Source of the DNA: Neospora caninum Liverpool
Taxonomy: Eukaryota > Apicomplexa > Conoidasida > Eucoccidiorida > Sarcocystidae
Length of the DNA stretch: 64,000 nt
NCBI RefSeq assembly: GCF_000208865.1
Contig: NC_018392.1
Location: 310,001 to 374,000, forward strand
Direction: 5' to 3'
Each line of letters starts with the position of its first letter. The first letter of the stretch is position 1. A model generated the notes under the pieces. It was not told the origin of the DNA. It saw nothing but the letters and a program-made list of their open reading frames with translations, and searched no databases. This document shows, in pieces, positions 45,001 to 56,900 of the stretch. Position numbers and translations under genes: made by a program.

Positions 45001-48000
45001 CTTATACTAAACAACAGTGTTAATGACTACAGATTCCAAGCAAACATGAAGACCGGTAGGATTTTTTCTGTCTTTCTGGAGGACCTGCGACGCCTCCGTC
45101 TGTCTTTTTCTGCTGCGCTTCGCCGGTCGTGGCGTCAGGCGAAGATTGACGGCGCTGACCGTTGTGGTTCTTCCCCCAGATCCCACTGCTGACTCAGAGC
45201 TGTGCGAGAGTCCTCTCTCTTCTGTGCGTCTGTGCACTGATCTTCAGATCTTTGCGTCGAGCTACCAGGAAGGCCGCCGGCTCATCTTCTCTCACCCGGA
45301 CCTCCCGCTTATGCTCATTTGCGGATGGCCCAAGTATCTCGGAGGCCTTCTGATGAAGATTAAAGCCATCGGCGGGTGGAATGTCGTCATCCTCACGGCA
45401 GAGGTAATTCGACGCTCCTCGCCCACGTTACCCTGTTGCAGTGGCAAACTGGTTTTACCCCCGCGCGCATGCGTGAGGAAGGGCGAGAGAAGAGAAAAAC
45501 CGCCTACTCGGTGGTAGCCGTCTCTCCTCGCGCTGTCGTCTCTCCCCCCCCTCTGCCACGGTCTTTGTCCCTCCCTGTCGCTCCCTCTCCTTCGCCTTTT
45601 CTTCGCGCGTCGCCCCTCCTCGCTGCTGTCTTGCCCGTTTTCTCTGTTCTTTCCGTGCTAGCGAAGACGCTCTGTGAAGCTCGCCCCCAGAGGCTCGTCT
45701 TCCGCTGTCACTGTTTAACTTCGCCCTGCTCTCTCTGGGAGTCTCTGTTTGCTGTCAGCCGCGTTGTCGCTCCGTTCCTTCGTCGCCCTCAGCGGCTGTT
45801 TTCTGTCTTCGTTCCGCAACGCTCGGCGATTTCTCTTCGCCGTTTCGCTCCCTTGTTCGGCATTCCTTTCGCGTTCTTTTTTCCCCCCGGTAACCCGCGA
45901 TCACGCGTCAGCTGGCACGCGTCGCCCTCATGCTCTGCTCACGATTTCGGGTCTTCCCTCTCAGGCACCGCCGCCGTGGGGGGACTTGCGGTACGTGTTC
46001 CCGTTTCGAAGGTTCACAGCCATCGTTCGAGCCCGGCCTCTTTCCGAGGTCAATCTGGTCAGGTGAGGAGAGAAGCTGCGTGGATGTGTAGATGTGCTGA
46101 GAAAAAAAGGGGGCTGCGCGTGTGCGACGCATCGCCCTTAATTCGTCCGCAGCGTTTCAAGCGACCGATGGTCTCAAGTCTGAAAAGACAGGGGTAATGT
46201 GCGTACAGCCGCGTGCTGGCTCCCTCCGTGGCAAAAGATGTTTCTTTCACGTATACTCAGGAGACGCACACCGGACTTCGCAGACAAAAAAGCTCCTGTG
46301 CCCCATCGGGGGGGGGGGGGGGGGCAGTGGAGCGGCTGTCGGCCCTCATTTGGTTTGCTCCGCATTTAACTTCCGCATTTTGTGTGTTGGTTGTGGCCAG
46401 TCCCGCCGATGGAGACTGGGAAACATGCGCTCTGGCCTTGAAGGTGTGTCTTTCCGCCGCCATTGCCCGTCTGTGTCGCTGTAAACGCGTCTCCGTTTCT
46501 CCGTGGTCTGCTCCTCTGCCTGGTTCCCTACGTTTGAGCCTCGGTTTCCCCTCCCGTCTCACTTTTGTCAGGGCAGGCGTTCTGGATGCGAAGCGGTTCT
46601 TTATTTTCCCTCTCGGACTCGACAACACAGTCGCAGCGAGTGGCGAATCGATTGTGCAGCAGGATGATCGCAACGTCATTCTCGTGTACCTTCAAATCAA
46701 GAATCTGCTTCTTCAGGTGAGACAGGAGTGGACTCGGGAGCGAAGCCGCCGAGTCACACAGGGGCGGGGCGCTGGGCGGTTCTTCTTGTGCTAGGGCAAT
46801 GTAGAGGACCGCTGGCGTCACCGTGAGCGCAATCGGGAAAGCACGAGTGAGACGTTTTCTGACGTGTCACAGCTGGATCGAATGCAAGCTTATTCTGCGC
46901 CTCAGATTGACATTTTCAGGTGCCTCCGCTTTTCAGAGGGACCTGCTGGCTGCTTCGAACTTCACGCCGCACAAGCTGTCAAGGTGTGTGCCGTCGTCAC
47001 GTGTGGCCGACTCGGTGTCTTCTGTGCGACGCTGCCAGCGAACCCATCTTTCCTTCTGCGTGTGTCTCTCTGGCCTCTGCTCAGAAAGCGGACATGCTTT
47101 TACGCCTTCGCGCGACGATGCCTCAGCGTCAGCAGTCTACCGGGTGGAGAGAGCCGCGAGACCAGTCCACTGGAAAGGCCAGTGCGCTCGCTCGAGCTCT
47201 TTCCAGGTCCTCGTCGCACACTTTGCGGTCGCATTTTCGTGCGTTTCCGTCGGCTCGGAGTTCTGCTTCGCCCTGTCCGACAGGGAGCGGCGGACGTTCA
47301 TTTCCGCAGCCCCTTCATCAGAACCAAGCCGTCCACCAGCAATCTTTTTCTTTCTTTGGCGAGGAGGGAGGAGACGAAGAGAGAGGCGAGGCGGCAGCGC
47401 ACGAAGAGGTTCGATTTCCACCTCAGGCGCGTGCGTCTCGCAGTCAGGACGGCCTGGGGCAAGATGCACGGCAGGGTTTGCATGGCCCCCACGTGGTTCG
47501 TCCTAGCGATACTTCTGGTAGGTCTGTTCACAACGGGACAGGCGCCGGGGCTAACAGCGGAACGCCCCTTTTCCACGCTTCGCCGCAGCACGCTGCTTCT
47601 TCTCCGGGGCTAACCACGAAGGAAGACGGACTGCGGCCGGCAAGTCTGTACCTCCACGGAGAGACTCGCCAGAGCTCTCTTCCCCTGTGTGGCGAAGGCA
47701 ACGCGAAAGGTGCGCGGGCCGCAGGCCGGGAAGGAAACAGCGGACGGCGAGGCTCGGAATCTTTGTCGTCCTGGATCCCCAGTGATCGTGAATCCGTGGC
47801 GAATCCGCAGCTGGGACCCGGTCTCAATCGATGCGGGGTGCTCCACTGTCGCATGCACTCTTCTGAAGGGAGGGGAGGGGTCGCACCGAGAGGCCTTTTC
47901 GAGGACCATGGCCCAAGGATTCGCTTACCTCGCTCCTGTCCAGAAGCAAGAAGGGGCAAGGAACAAGACGCGGAAGTTAGGAGAGGACACGACGGCGTCC

Positions 48001-49783
48001 GCCACCAGATAGAGAGGGTAAAAGCAAACGCTGTGTGGAGGGAAACGGCGGAGAATCTTGATTCGGTTTCTTCTGATTTGCCTTTCGCAAGTTTCAGTTC
48101 GGAGGAACTCATGAAAATCGCGTCGGAGGCGTCCCTGCAGACGGACCCATCTCCCTCTTGTCTTGACACGGAATTCTCGCCTCACGAATTTTTCCACGGA
48201 AACCTCGAACTGGGTCACGAATTCCTGAGTGAAAACGTGGGAGGCCAGGAGGCCGCAGCACCGGTTTCGGAAAGAGAGGCGAGAGATGGCGCCTCTGCTG
48301 GCGCTTCGTCGTCTCCCAAGCCGCCGGGAGTCGCGTCTCCTCCATCAGCTTCACCTGCTGTCTCGAGCACTTGCTCCGGAAAGATCTCTACGCGTGTTCA
48401 TCTCTCCATGGCGAAAGACACAGAGACACCAAACCACCCTCCGGGTCCTGGGTGGGTGGAGACGCGGAGCTGTGGAGTGACAGAACGGCAAACTCGAGAG
48501 GGAATCGAGGGACAGGGAAGAGCCGCCGTTGGGAAATTTGCGAATCATGTCTGTTCGGACATCCCGGATACGGCCCAAAGGGGTGCCCGGGGGGGGGTCG
48601 CCGAGCCGAGGAGCTCGCCTTCAGCAAACGAGGCCAACGAACGGGACGAAGGAAAAGGGCGACACGGCAATTGTGCAGATGCAGCTGCAGCACGGAGCGT
48701 GAGGCGTCAAGGCGCGCCGCTGTCGATGCCGCAGCGCGCAAGAAGAAACGCCTTGCAAAGCCTAGAGGCCAAAGAAGAAGAAGCGCTCATGCTCGAGTTG
48801 CATGATCAAAACAACTGGAGATTTGTAAACGACGATGAATGGTACGGCCCGTTTGAGAGAGAGAGACAAACGGAGGGGAGAAGGGAAAAGAGCGGAAATA
48901 GGCAACACGTGCATCCCCCAGTAGAAGGGAGACAGCAGAGAAGCGATTCTCGTCTGAAGAACACGGCGAAAGCAACTGCAGACGTGGTGTCGGCGGCCCC
49001 AGGCGCGACTCGGTGTTGTCGGTATTTTGGTCTCCACAGAAAACGTTCGTTCCCCGCGTCATTTCAGGATCGACACTCTATGCCGTGTGTTTGTGCTCAG
49101 GATTGAGCGGAACGTGAAGGACTACCCTTGCTACAGTTCAGCCACTTACCTGCTCTCTCCCGAATACATCAGTGGAAACCTCTTTGCTGATAGAATGAAT
49201 TTCGGTTTCCTTACGCAACATCCTGCGATTTCCCCTTACTCCATCACGCCTCAATTCCTTTCGGAGCTCATTGGATACGCCTTCACGGGCAAGTGGGTAC
49301 GTGTCACTGTTTTGGGAGGCGCCCACAGAAAACAACACGGAACGAGAACTTCATTTTCCTTGCAGTTGCTTGATGGACGAAGCGGGGCGACGCACGGTGG
49401 GGGGTGTATCTAGCAGACACGCGTGTGTTTGCATGTATATACGCCGGCACAGACCTACGTATTTGTGAGAACTAGAAACAAGTCGTCAAAGCGGAGAGGG
49501 AAGCGAAAGGGTTTAGAACATGCAAAGACGGTCCATCCTTCTGCTGGGTGGATCTTGCAACCTGGATCAATCGCTCTCCATGAGAGAAAAAGATTTCTGC
49601 CAGAGTCTTCATTTTACGTCTGGTAGCTGTGTACATCTGTGTGTTCACACATCTGTTTCGAGTGTGTGCCAATGGATACGTGGACGGATAAAAAAGGCAG
49701 AAAGAAAGAGAACGCTTGAGATGTGATCTCGAGACATCGGCGCAGGTATAAAGACAAGGTCACTTAAGGACGTATGGTCCGTT

Positions 49784-49816
<33 letters not shown>

Positions 49817-50851
49817 GTACGGCTACAATAAAACGAAAGGGTTATAAATCCGTAGAATTTTAAAATGTGGGGGGCTACATTTCTTTGAGCGATCGCCCTG
49901 TTTTCGAAGCATCCTTCGGTGGATAGTAAGACAATGGACACACAGAAAGGAACTGTGAAAAGTCTTACACACGTGGGAACGATTGATTCCTCGTGTTTTC
50001 CTCATTCGGTGCCTCCCCTGGGGTTCGCCAGCTGTTTCCCATTGTCATCGGCAGAACGAAAAAATTTGTGTTTCCCTTGTTCTTCAATAGCCGGGTATTC
50101 AGCTGGAGTCGATTCCCCCCTCGTCTCTGGAAGATGGCCTCACCTTCGGAGATTTGTTCCGTACCCTGCTTCTCGACAACAAGAAGATCGCCGTTGGACT
50201 GTACCGGAGGTGAGACCAGATTTACCGGTGGCCATTCTCTTACCGTCCGTTTCGTTTCTGTCTCGTACAGGAGATGAAGAATAATTATCCATGCAGTATT
50301 GCGTCGAGTAAAGCCGCTGCAGTTGTGCTCGGTTCCTTCCTGGACGACATCCATTTTCCGTGTGTTTCTCCCTTTCGAGTGTTTAGCTTTCCCGTCGAAG
50401 CAGCTTTGCGTTCTCCCGCCTGTAACTCCTCGCGTCGTTGCTTCTCCACTTCCCACGGCGCATTTCTTTTTTTTTCTGCATATGTTGCGCGACCAGTGGC
50501 ACTAGTTTGTATATGGGTAGCAGTGACATATCCCCGCCTCTGCCTTATTCTCCGCACGTCATTCTCTGTCATCCTTCCATCTTCATCTCGTGCCCATCTG
50601 CGTGCCTTGTCCTGTTCATTCCCCACCCCTGTGACCTTCCGTCTCTTTGTCCTGTCCGGTCGTCCTCTTGCAGTGGTATAGGCGCACTCAAGAGCTACGT
50701 TTATACATGCCCGTCTCGACAGTGCCTTCTGCAGCCGACAGACCGGGTGTTTGTTATCCCTGTTGGCTTCCCGCGGCCTCCGTTGTCTCCAGAAAAGGTG
50801 ATAAAGAGAGTTAATGCGTACCTGGCAACGACGCTAGCCGGGGGCTCATAG
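39009..50851 (+). CDS. BK/SLO-type potassium channel alpha subunit with RCK gating ring
   Basis: Eleven exons join in phase to 2566 residues: 39009-43601, 44032-44409, 44989-45055, 45180-45403, 45965-46062, 46572-46716, 46937-46983, 47207-48841, 49068-49296, 50103-50209 and 50674-50851. The start has an AAAATGG context; a Met seven codons upstream is less likely. About six to seven helices precede the pore. S4 is weak (WLRWIKTFVMTRF, near 290-302), S5 spans about 316-337, and the selectivity filter TVGYGD is at 372-377. RCK1 begins near 427 (FVVLLGDVEPAQL), is interrupted at about 661-885, and resumes with FWVNPAGTHYHLREGDKC. RCK2 starts in exon 4 (LICGWPKYLGG) and is interrupted by about 545 disordered residues in exon 8. 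It closes with LLSPEYISGNLF, GLTFGDLFRTLL and a final LQPTDRVFVIP, the typical SLO end. An acidic calcium bowl is not clear. The role is K+ conductance gated by a cytosolic ligand; voltage sensing looks poor. Confidence 0.9.
46308..46324 (+). repeat. G17 homopolymer in a channel intron
   Basis: Seventeen consecutive G lie in the intron between channel exons 5 and 6 (46063-46571). On the sense RNA such a run could form stacked G structures and affect splicing; it is also prone to sequencing and replication slippage. Confidence 0.9.
49786..49815. repeat. (AT)15 microsatellite
   Basis: A perfect AT run sits in the 806-bp intron between the H (49068-49296) and I (50103-50209) channel exons. It is a plain microsatellite. 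Confidence 0.92.
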
Positions 50852-52644
50852 ATAGGTTCGTCTTTCATCTCGCAGGTCACACTAACGCTTTGTCCCCCCC
50901 TCCCCCCCCCCCCCCCGCGCGCGCGCGCAAGAATGAGAAAAAAATGGGCCCAACACGCCAACACAGCAAGAGACGAATCCACAAAGAAAAGCTGCTAACG
51001 AGCATGACCAGGTCCTTGCCAGCCTCTCCGACGGCGGCGCCTCGTCCCCCTCCATGCTGTGACAGTCTTGTATCCACGTGTGTCCCGTGTGCCTGTGTCC
51101 CCCGAGCGCCACAGTTATCTCAGAGGACAAGCGTTTGAATCTCCCTGTGTCCATGCGCAGTGGTGCGTCTTTCTCTTTTCCTGGGAAAAGGGCGACGGCA
51201 GGCGGTGTGTATCTCGGATGTCCTGGAGGGGGGCAAATCGTCACGCAGACGCGGCTGCGTTGCTACTGTGCAGCGGTGGTGTCATGATGGTATCAGAGTG
51301 TGCTTTTGGGTGAACCCGCATTGTTCGTAAACTGGCCATCTCTCTTCTCTAAACCATAGCTCCGGCCCCCGCAGCAACCCAGATGCAGTTGCTCAGGGTC
51401 GCTGGCTTCTTCGGAAAGGCAGGCAGGAGTATAACTTGTTTCCAGAAGAGGATAAATGCTCCTCGTGTGCCTGTGGCATGCCCAACAAATTGCGCTGCCG
51501 AGAGACCACATTTTTGGTATTCGCGTCATGGTAGTCCTAGCGTAATTTTGCTTGTGTAACGTTTCACTTATTATCCGGAGCCGGACTATTTCGACTAAAC
51601 CTCTCAGCGAAGATATCCCCTCTGCGCCAAATAGATCCTCGGTAGAAGGCTGTACACTTCGAGAGGCGCCTGTGGCAATGCTGGCTCTTCAGAACTTTTG
51701 ACAGAAGTCTACCGAGGCTCCCTTCCTGAGAAACGGTGTGGCGGCGTTCCCTCTAGAATGTCCGAGCCAGCAGTGTCTCGCGATCCCTTCAGATACTTAA
51801 GCGCACACCAAGCTCACAAGGGTTTCCTTCTCGCCTAAGAGCGTCCCATTACAGCAGCTAAATTGCTACATCGTACAAAGAATGTGCGGGAAAACTCGGG
51901 CACACGCCCAAGGTTTCCCAAAGTGGTCGGCAGCGGAAAACAGTTCCACGCCACGAACCTCGATAACATCGACGAAAAAACTGTTTGTACGTGCCCCCAC
52001 TATAGTGACAGTGGACGGACGGAAACAGCTTTACATCACAAGAGTCAATGACGGAAAGGGTTCTGTCTGGTCATCGTTGGCGCCACGAGAATCGCTTGGC
52101 GGGCGACGTTTCCGTAATACGACCCAGGTATTGGGGCGTGTTCCTTTTATTGACATTCAGTCGCGTTTATGTTGGGCCATGGCGGCCATGGCGGCAACAA
52201 CAATCGAAGAGCTTCGAGTGAAAGGAAAAGAAAAGTTGCCTTTATTTCCGACACAGGGTACATGCCGGTAGTTACCGAAGGTCACCTAACGGATGCAGGA
52301 GTTCGTCTGCCTCGGTTTCTGGCCTCTCCCGTTTCTCCGCACTGCCACGGACTAGGTAGTTGTGCACCGTCAGCATTCCTCGTAGGAAGAGAACAACGAA
52401 CCTACAGCCTCGACTACACCTTCAAAGCGAAGACTGTCTGCCTCGGTTTTTTTGCACCGTCAGCAAATACCCCCGATGTAACAACGAGGGGGAGTAAACT
52501 GAAAAAACAGTATCAGTGGTTCCGTCAAGCCCAATGGCTTCATGCTGGTTGACGTCTCACGGCGACGATGGACGCCCGGAGACAAGGAACTACGAACTGT
52601 GCCGATGTATTTACGTAGATCCGTCCTCCTTTTTATCTGGCGAC
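50852..52644. other. 3' region between convergent genes
   Basis: The plus-strand channel and the minus-strand proline-rich gene point at each other across this 1.8 kb, so it should hold both 3' UTRs. No frame has support. Around 52305-52460, the phrases TCTGCCTCGGTTT and GCACCGTCAGCA each appear twice in the same order, a weak local duplication. Confidence 0.45.
50894..50928 (+). repeat. C-rich tract running into (CG)n
   Basis: C7-T-C15 is followed directly by (GC)6 in the presumed 3' UTR of the channel gene, 43 bases after the stop. The alternating CG part has Z-DNA potential and the C tract could fold into an i-motif or, on the other strand, a G-rich structure. Confidence 0.88.
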
Positions 52645-53964
52645 CTAGGAACTAGGAGGAAAGGAACCAGATCCGCTGACTGGTGGGGGTGAGGGAGGGA
52701 ACAACCGCCTTCTGAACAACTGGTGCTCTGGGCTCCCAGGCGGGGAATCCGGACCACTCGGGCCAGACACGGTTTGTGAAGCACTTTGTGATTCCGAGGC
52801 GGGGCCAAGAAGGGGTCGTCGAATTGCGTTTGCCAGTGAAACGGAACCCATGGTGCCAATCACCAGTGTCCGCCCCCGGTGTGTGAGAGGTGGGAAATGG
52901 GTCGGTTGGGGAGGCACCAAAACTGTTGCTCCCGCAGGGGCGAAGATCAGGCGGCGTGACACTCTTGCGGTCTGTGGGGGCTGGGGATCAGGGCCAGATT
53001 GAGAGAAAATTCCGTCACGTTGCCGCTCAGCAGGCGCAAGACTCCGAGTCGTCGCTGTGGTTGCCCCAACCCAACGCGTGACACCAGCACCAGGGCCACT
53101 CAAAGCCCCCGCGTCAGCATGAGAGGATGAGCGTAGAAATGCACTCGACCCGCCAGGCACGTTACTCTGTGGCGTTCTCTGGGGTGGATTACTTCCTCCC
53201 TCCGACCCGCCAGTTCCGCTGATAAAGGACATAAATTCGGACTCAAGCGGGAGAAAACCGGGCTGCGGTAAATTCAGCGGCTTTAGCAGGGACGCGGTGG
53301 TTGGAGAGAAAGGCGGGGGGGGACTTGAAGCGGATCTGTGTGGGTCCGGTAAATTACCCATCGGCATCAAGCTAGAGGTCTGAAGTTGTGGCGACGAGAG
53401 TGGAACCTGTGGACTCCGCTGGGCCAGAGGATCGGTTCCGACGCCTGACGGTCCCCCAACAACGGAAGCCGTAGAGCTCGAGGGAAAGAAAAATTGAGAG
53501 TCATATCCAACCGGGGTCAGTAGCTGCGGCTTTAGTCCTCCTTCGCCACCTACACCTGGTGGCCCTGACGTACCTGTTGGGAAAGGAAAACGGGATGGTC
53601 CAGCCTCCGTTAGTGGGAAAGGAAAACGGGATGGTCCAGCCTGCGGCGGGGTCGTGTATGACGAGCTCGAAGAGCCGACGTGTGGCCATGGTTCTTTTGT
53701 TTTTGGTACGGGAAGTGAGGAAGGACCCGCATGGCGTCGCTTCCTGCTTTCTGTCCTCTCAGGCGGGGGAGGGCGAAGAGGTGTCTCTCTCGGACGCGTA
53801 CGGGCGGCTGATGACGAAGGGGAATTCTGTCCTTTCTTCGTCCCCGATCCCGCACTCGCAAACGCCGGCCATGGCTTTGATCTAATGGCGTTGACGATGA
53901 CAGCAATCAGCACTAAACTACAGATGATGAGTCGCATCCCTGTGTGGTGGTCGCAGGGCTTCAT
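52645..53964 (-). CDS. Proline-rich secreted protein, single exon, unknown function
   Basis: An uninterrupted frame of 439 residues starts with a signal-peptide-like segment: two methionines (1 and 10) precede LIICSLVLIAVIVNA, and the second also gives a good signal. The mature part is almost wholly disordered: Pro, Ser and Gly dominate, with basic patches (RKRRH near 75). A 12-residue unit containing AGPSRFPFP occurs twice in tandem at about 110-133. One short hydrophobic stretch, RTLVIGTMGSVSLANAI, is near residue 370. No cysteine framework or enzyme motif is visible. RRL occurs in VSRRLIFAPA, but without the acidic residue at position 5 of the Toxoplasma export motif RRLxE. Low-complexity secreted proteins of this type are common among coccidian dense-granule and rhoptry proteins, so a secreted parasite protein is a fair guess only. 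No intron was needed. Confidence 0.7.
   Translation of the reverse strand: MKPCDHHTGMRLIICSLVLIAVIVNAIRSKPWPAFASAGSGTKKGQNSPSSSAARTRPRETPLRPPPPERTESRKRRHAGPSSLPVPKTKEPWPHVGSSSSSYTTPPQAGPSRFPFPLTEAGPSRFPFPTGTSGPPGVGGEGGLKPQLLTPVGYDSQFFFPSSSTASVVGGPSGVGTDPLAQRSPQVPLSSPQLQTSSLMPMGNLPDPHRSASSPPPPFSPTTASLLKPLNLPQPGFLPLESEFMSFISGTGGSEGGSNPPQRTPQSNVPGGSSAFLRSSSHADAGALSGPGAGVTRWVGATTATTRSLAPAERQRDGIFSQSGPDPQPPQTARVSRRLIFAPAGATVLVPPQPTHFPPLTHRGRTLVIGTMGSVSLANAIRRPLLGPASESQSASQTVSGPSGPDSPPGSPEHQLFRRRLFPPSPPPVSGSGSFPPSS
53579..53642 (-). repeat. 36-bp coding direct duplication
   Basis: Two copies of a 28-base perfectly conserved core (GGGAAAGGAAAACGGGATGG and the following eight bases on the plus strand) are spaced 36 bp apart. 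They encode the 12-residue tandem duplication AGPSRFPFP in the proline-rich secreted protein. The near-perfect identity suggests a recent event. Confidence 0.95.
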
Positions 53965-56900
53965 TATCCAAGCCGAAAGGTAGTAATCCTAGTCGCGTCT
54001 CGGTGGTCAGCTTTCAGCGCCGCTATCTGCGCTCTCTCTTCCAGACCTCCTAGGACTCTGCCCAGGATGCCAGAGTCTTCTCTACCGTTATACGGTTCTC
54101 ACTTGATACTGCGAACATGAACAGTGTACACATCCAGTGCGAAAGTAGAGCAGATGAAAGGGGGCGCGGCAGCTCACTTATGATGTTGGCCCTTCCTCTG
54201 TCGAATGACAAAAAAGACGGCGCTGTCTCGTCTCACCAACACCTCGCCGTCCGCGTTTTACATGCGTACGACTTTCTTCAACCGATTCATGCGATTAACT
54301 TTTTGAACATAAGAACTGGGTCTAAAACATCCTACTGACTTTGAGTCGCGGGGGCGCCACAGCGACGCGTCCTCCGCAGGACCAATGGTGCGCAGTTCCA
54401 GCATTTACAGTTACAGTGATCTCCTTCCGCCGAGTCCCGGCATCTGTTGCTCGTGAGTCCTACGAGGTGTGGGGTCAACCCGCCCGCCGCCGTGCCCTCA
54501 CACCCAACGTGTAAAGACACCTTCCCCACACATTCTCGGGGCACCCGTAACTGAGGGGAGTTCTTGCCTTTGTTTGACGGATGGTTCACCTTCGTCATAT
54601 CTATGCACTGTATAAAAAAGTGTTCAAATGAAAAATGCGACGCTCGCTAGCCACAACCGCGCGCAGCTTAGGGGCCGCTGTCAGTCTGTGTGCCAATCAG
54701 AGGAAAAACGAGTGGACAAACGGTGCCGAAGGGAGAGGTTGGTCGAGTCACATGTGCTGTTTGGACGATAAGTGTGACAAGCGATCAAGAAAGACAGGCG
54801 AAGACGGGAGGCAAAGAGTGTAATCTCCGTGCATTCAAACGAAGCCTGCAGCGAGAGCGCTCTGGAGAGGATGCCTTAAACCTAGCCGCCTCGGCTGCGT
54901 TTGTGTCTGGTGGCAGTGAGTCCAACAAACCTATACCGTGCTACGAAACGTTCCATAGCCCCGCTTCGTTCGCAATGCGCTCGTCTCCCTGACGCTGTGC
55001 ATACAAGCTGGACAGTCTTTGAGAAATACAGCTGCTCTCGATAACTCGCCAGCCAGCCAAAGCAAAACACCACATGAAAGGATGCAACGCGGACCCATTC
55101 CTCACAGAGTGATCGGGCGGTGCACGACGTTGTATCGACGCGACACACGACCGTCACCGAGCTGGACTGTGTCCCCGCAGGACCATTGTTTTTCATTCCC
55201 GGACTTCGGGTGTGATGTGACACATCGACGCGGAGTGCTATTTTGAACTGATTATTAGCACAGATTCTCTGTACACGCGAAGAAAAAGAACTGTGGTTTC
55301 GAACTCGGTAAGTTGGACTCATGCCTACAGGTTGTGGTGACACATCTCCACCACGCACTTCAAATGGGTCCGCGTCTCAAATCCGTTCTGCCCCAGTAGT
55401 TTACGGGGGTACCTCGTCCGTTCATTTCGGTGCAGGCAGGCGCCTGTCATACGGGGTTTTCGGTTACACGCGCACTATAGTCGTCCGTAGCATCGCTGTG
55501 GCACGTGGGTTTGCGCGGCACATCTCACTGAGCCGTCCCACATTTCTGTTGTGTAACGAGCACCAGATTCACAGCTCTCGAATACTGAAGAACGCTGCTT
55601 CAATGGGATTGTGACACGACGCTACGCAGGCGGCGTAAGGGTTCTGACGTGTTCCGATTCCGGGTGGTCCAAGCCGATGAGTTTTCGAGGGGCGTTCAAC
55701 GGAAGGTCCATTCAAATTAGCAACAAAGTGCCTTAGCAGGTATTGAGCTGTACATCGCGTTCACTCTTTTACACGGTCGAATTTGCCATGCGGCGTCGCG
55801 TTACACTGGATTCTCATGCTCCGACTGTCGGCAAAAACACGACCGATTCTGAATGATTTAGTGAACGTCCCCCCACGGGACCTGGAGAACGCCCCGCTTT
55901 TCCCTTCCGGCAGCGGTGACGGCGCAGGCAGCATATGACTGGGGTGACTGCTTAATTTTGACCCCCCACGATGCCACAAAGGCTTGAGAGGCGGCTCAGC
56001 CTTCGAGTTGGAGGTTCTTTCTCCAGTCTGCGGTACAAAGGTAAGGACTGGAATCGGCACCGGACACAGTTAATGCCACGTTCCTGTGGCCATTTGAGGG
56101 AAAACGGACGAGTAGAGCCGTCGCGCGTGTGCACTGCGACGCGCTTCGATACAGAGCTGCATTCGGGGTGGCGATGTTGTCGCGCCCTGTTGGTTCCAAT
56201 CACGTGCACGCTCCGTCGTCGTCTGGTACACCACCTCGTGGCGATATGCCAAAAAAACCGCTGCGGTGCCAACCGGCGAACTCGCCCCAATGCTACATGC
56301 GACTGCACTGCTTCACCTACTGCAGTACGTCGTGCTGCTGTGGAATACGGCTTCTCATTTGCGCAAACGCGCATGATAGCAAATGCAATGAGCGATACGC
56401 ACAGAGAGTTTCTGTGTGTCGTTCGGCTGCAGTTCCTAGCTGTTCACGTCTCGTGTTTCCCACGCCGCAGCGTCGCGGTGCGACGCTGCGTCTGCATGCC
56501 GTTGCTGTTGAATTCGAATTATTGAAGACTCCCCGATAACAGTCACAATCTGCCAGTATGAAAGTGTCGTCTCGGTGGAAAGAGGCAATTCTTCCAGTGC
56601 GTACAAAAAAATGGGCCGAGCTGCTGGGTCCCCCACCAGAACATGAAGAAACACGGAGACACAGAGCGGGTGACATGAACGCGACCTAAAATTTTCCCAT
56701 TGGGGGACCTCCTGAGCTCTATCCCCCACTATCTTTATATTAATAATACATATCATCAGTCGCGCAATGGTTACAGCTTTCGGGATGCTCTGAAGGGCGT
56801 GCAGGCTCATGCCGTGGATGGAAGGCGCTTGCCACTGCACATTAGGTTTTGTCCAGGTGCCAGAGTTACCCGTCACACTTCGCACGTCCGCCACGCCTAT

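Noticed and set aside
47528..48169. Minus-strand frame of 213 codons
   Set aside because: Antisense to channel exon G2, with no motif or splice sites of its own.
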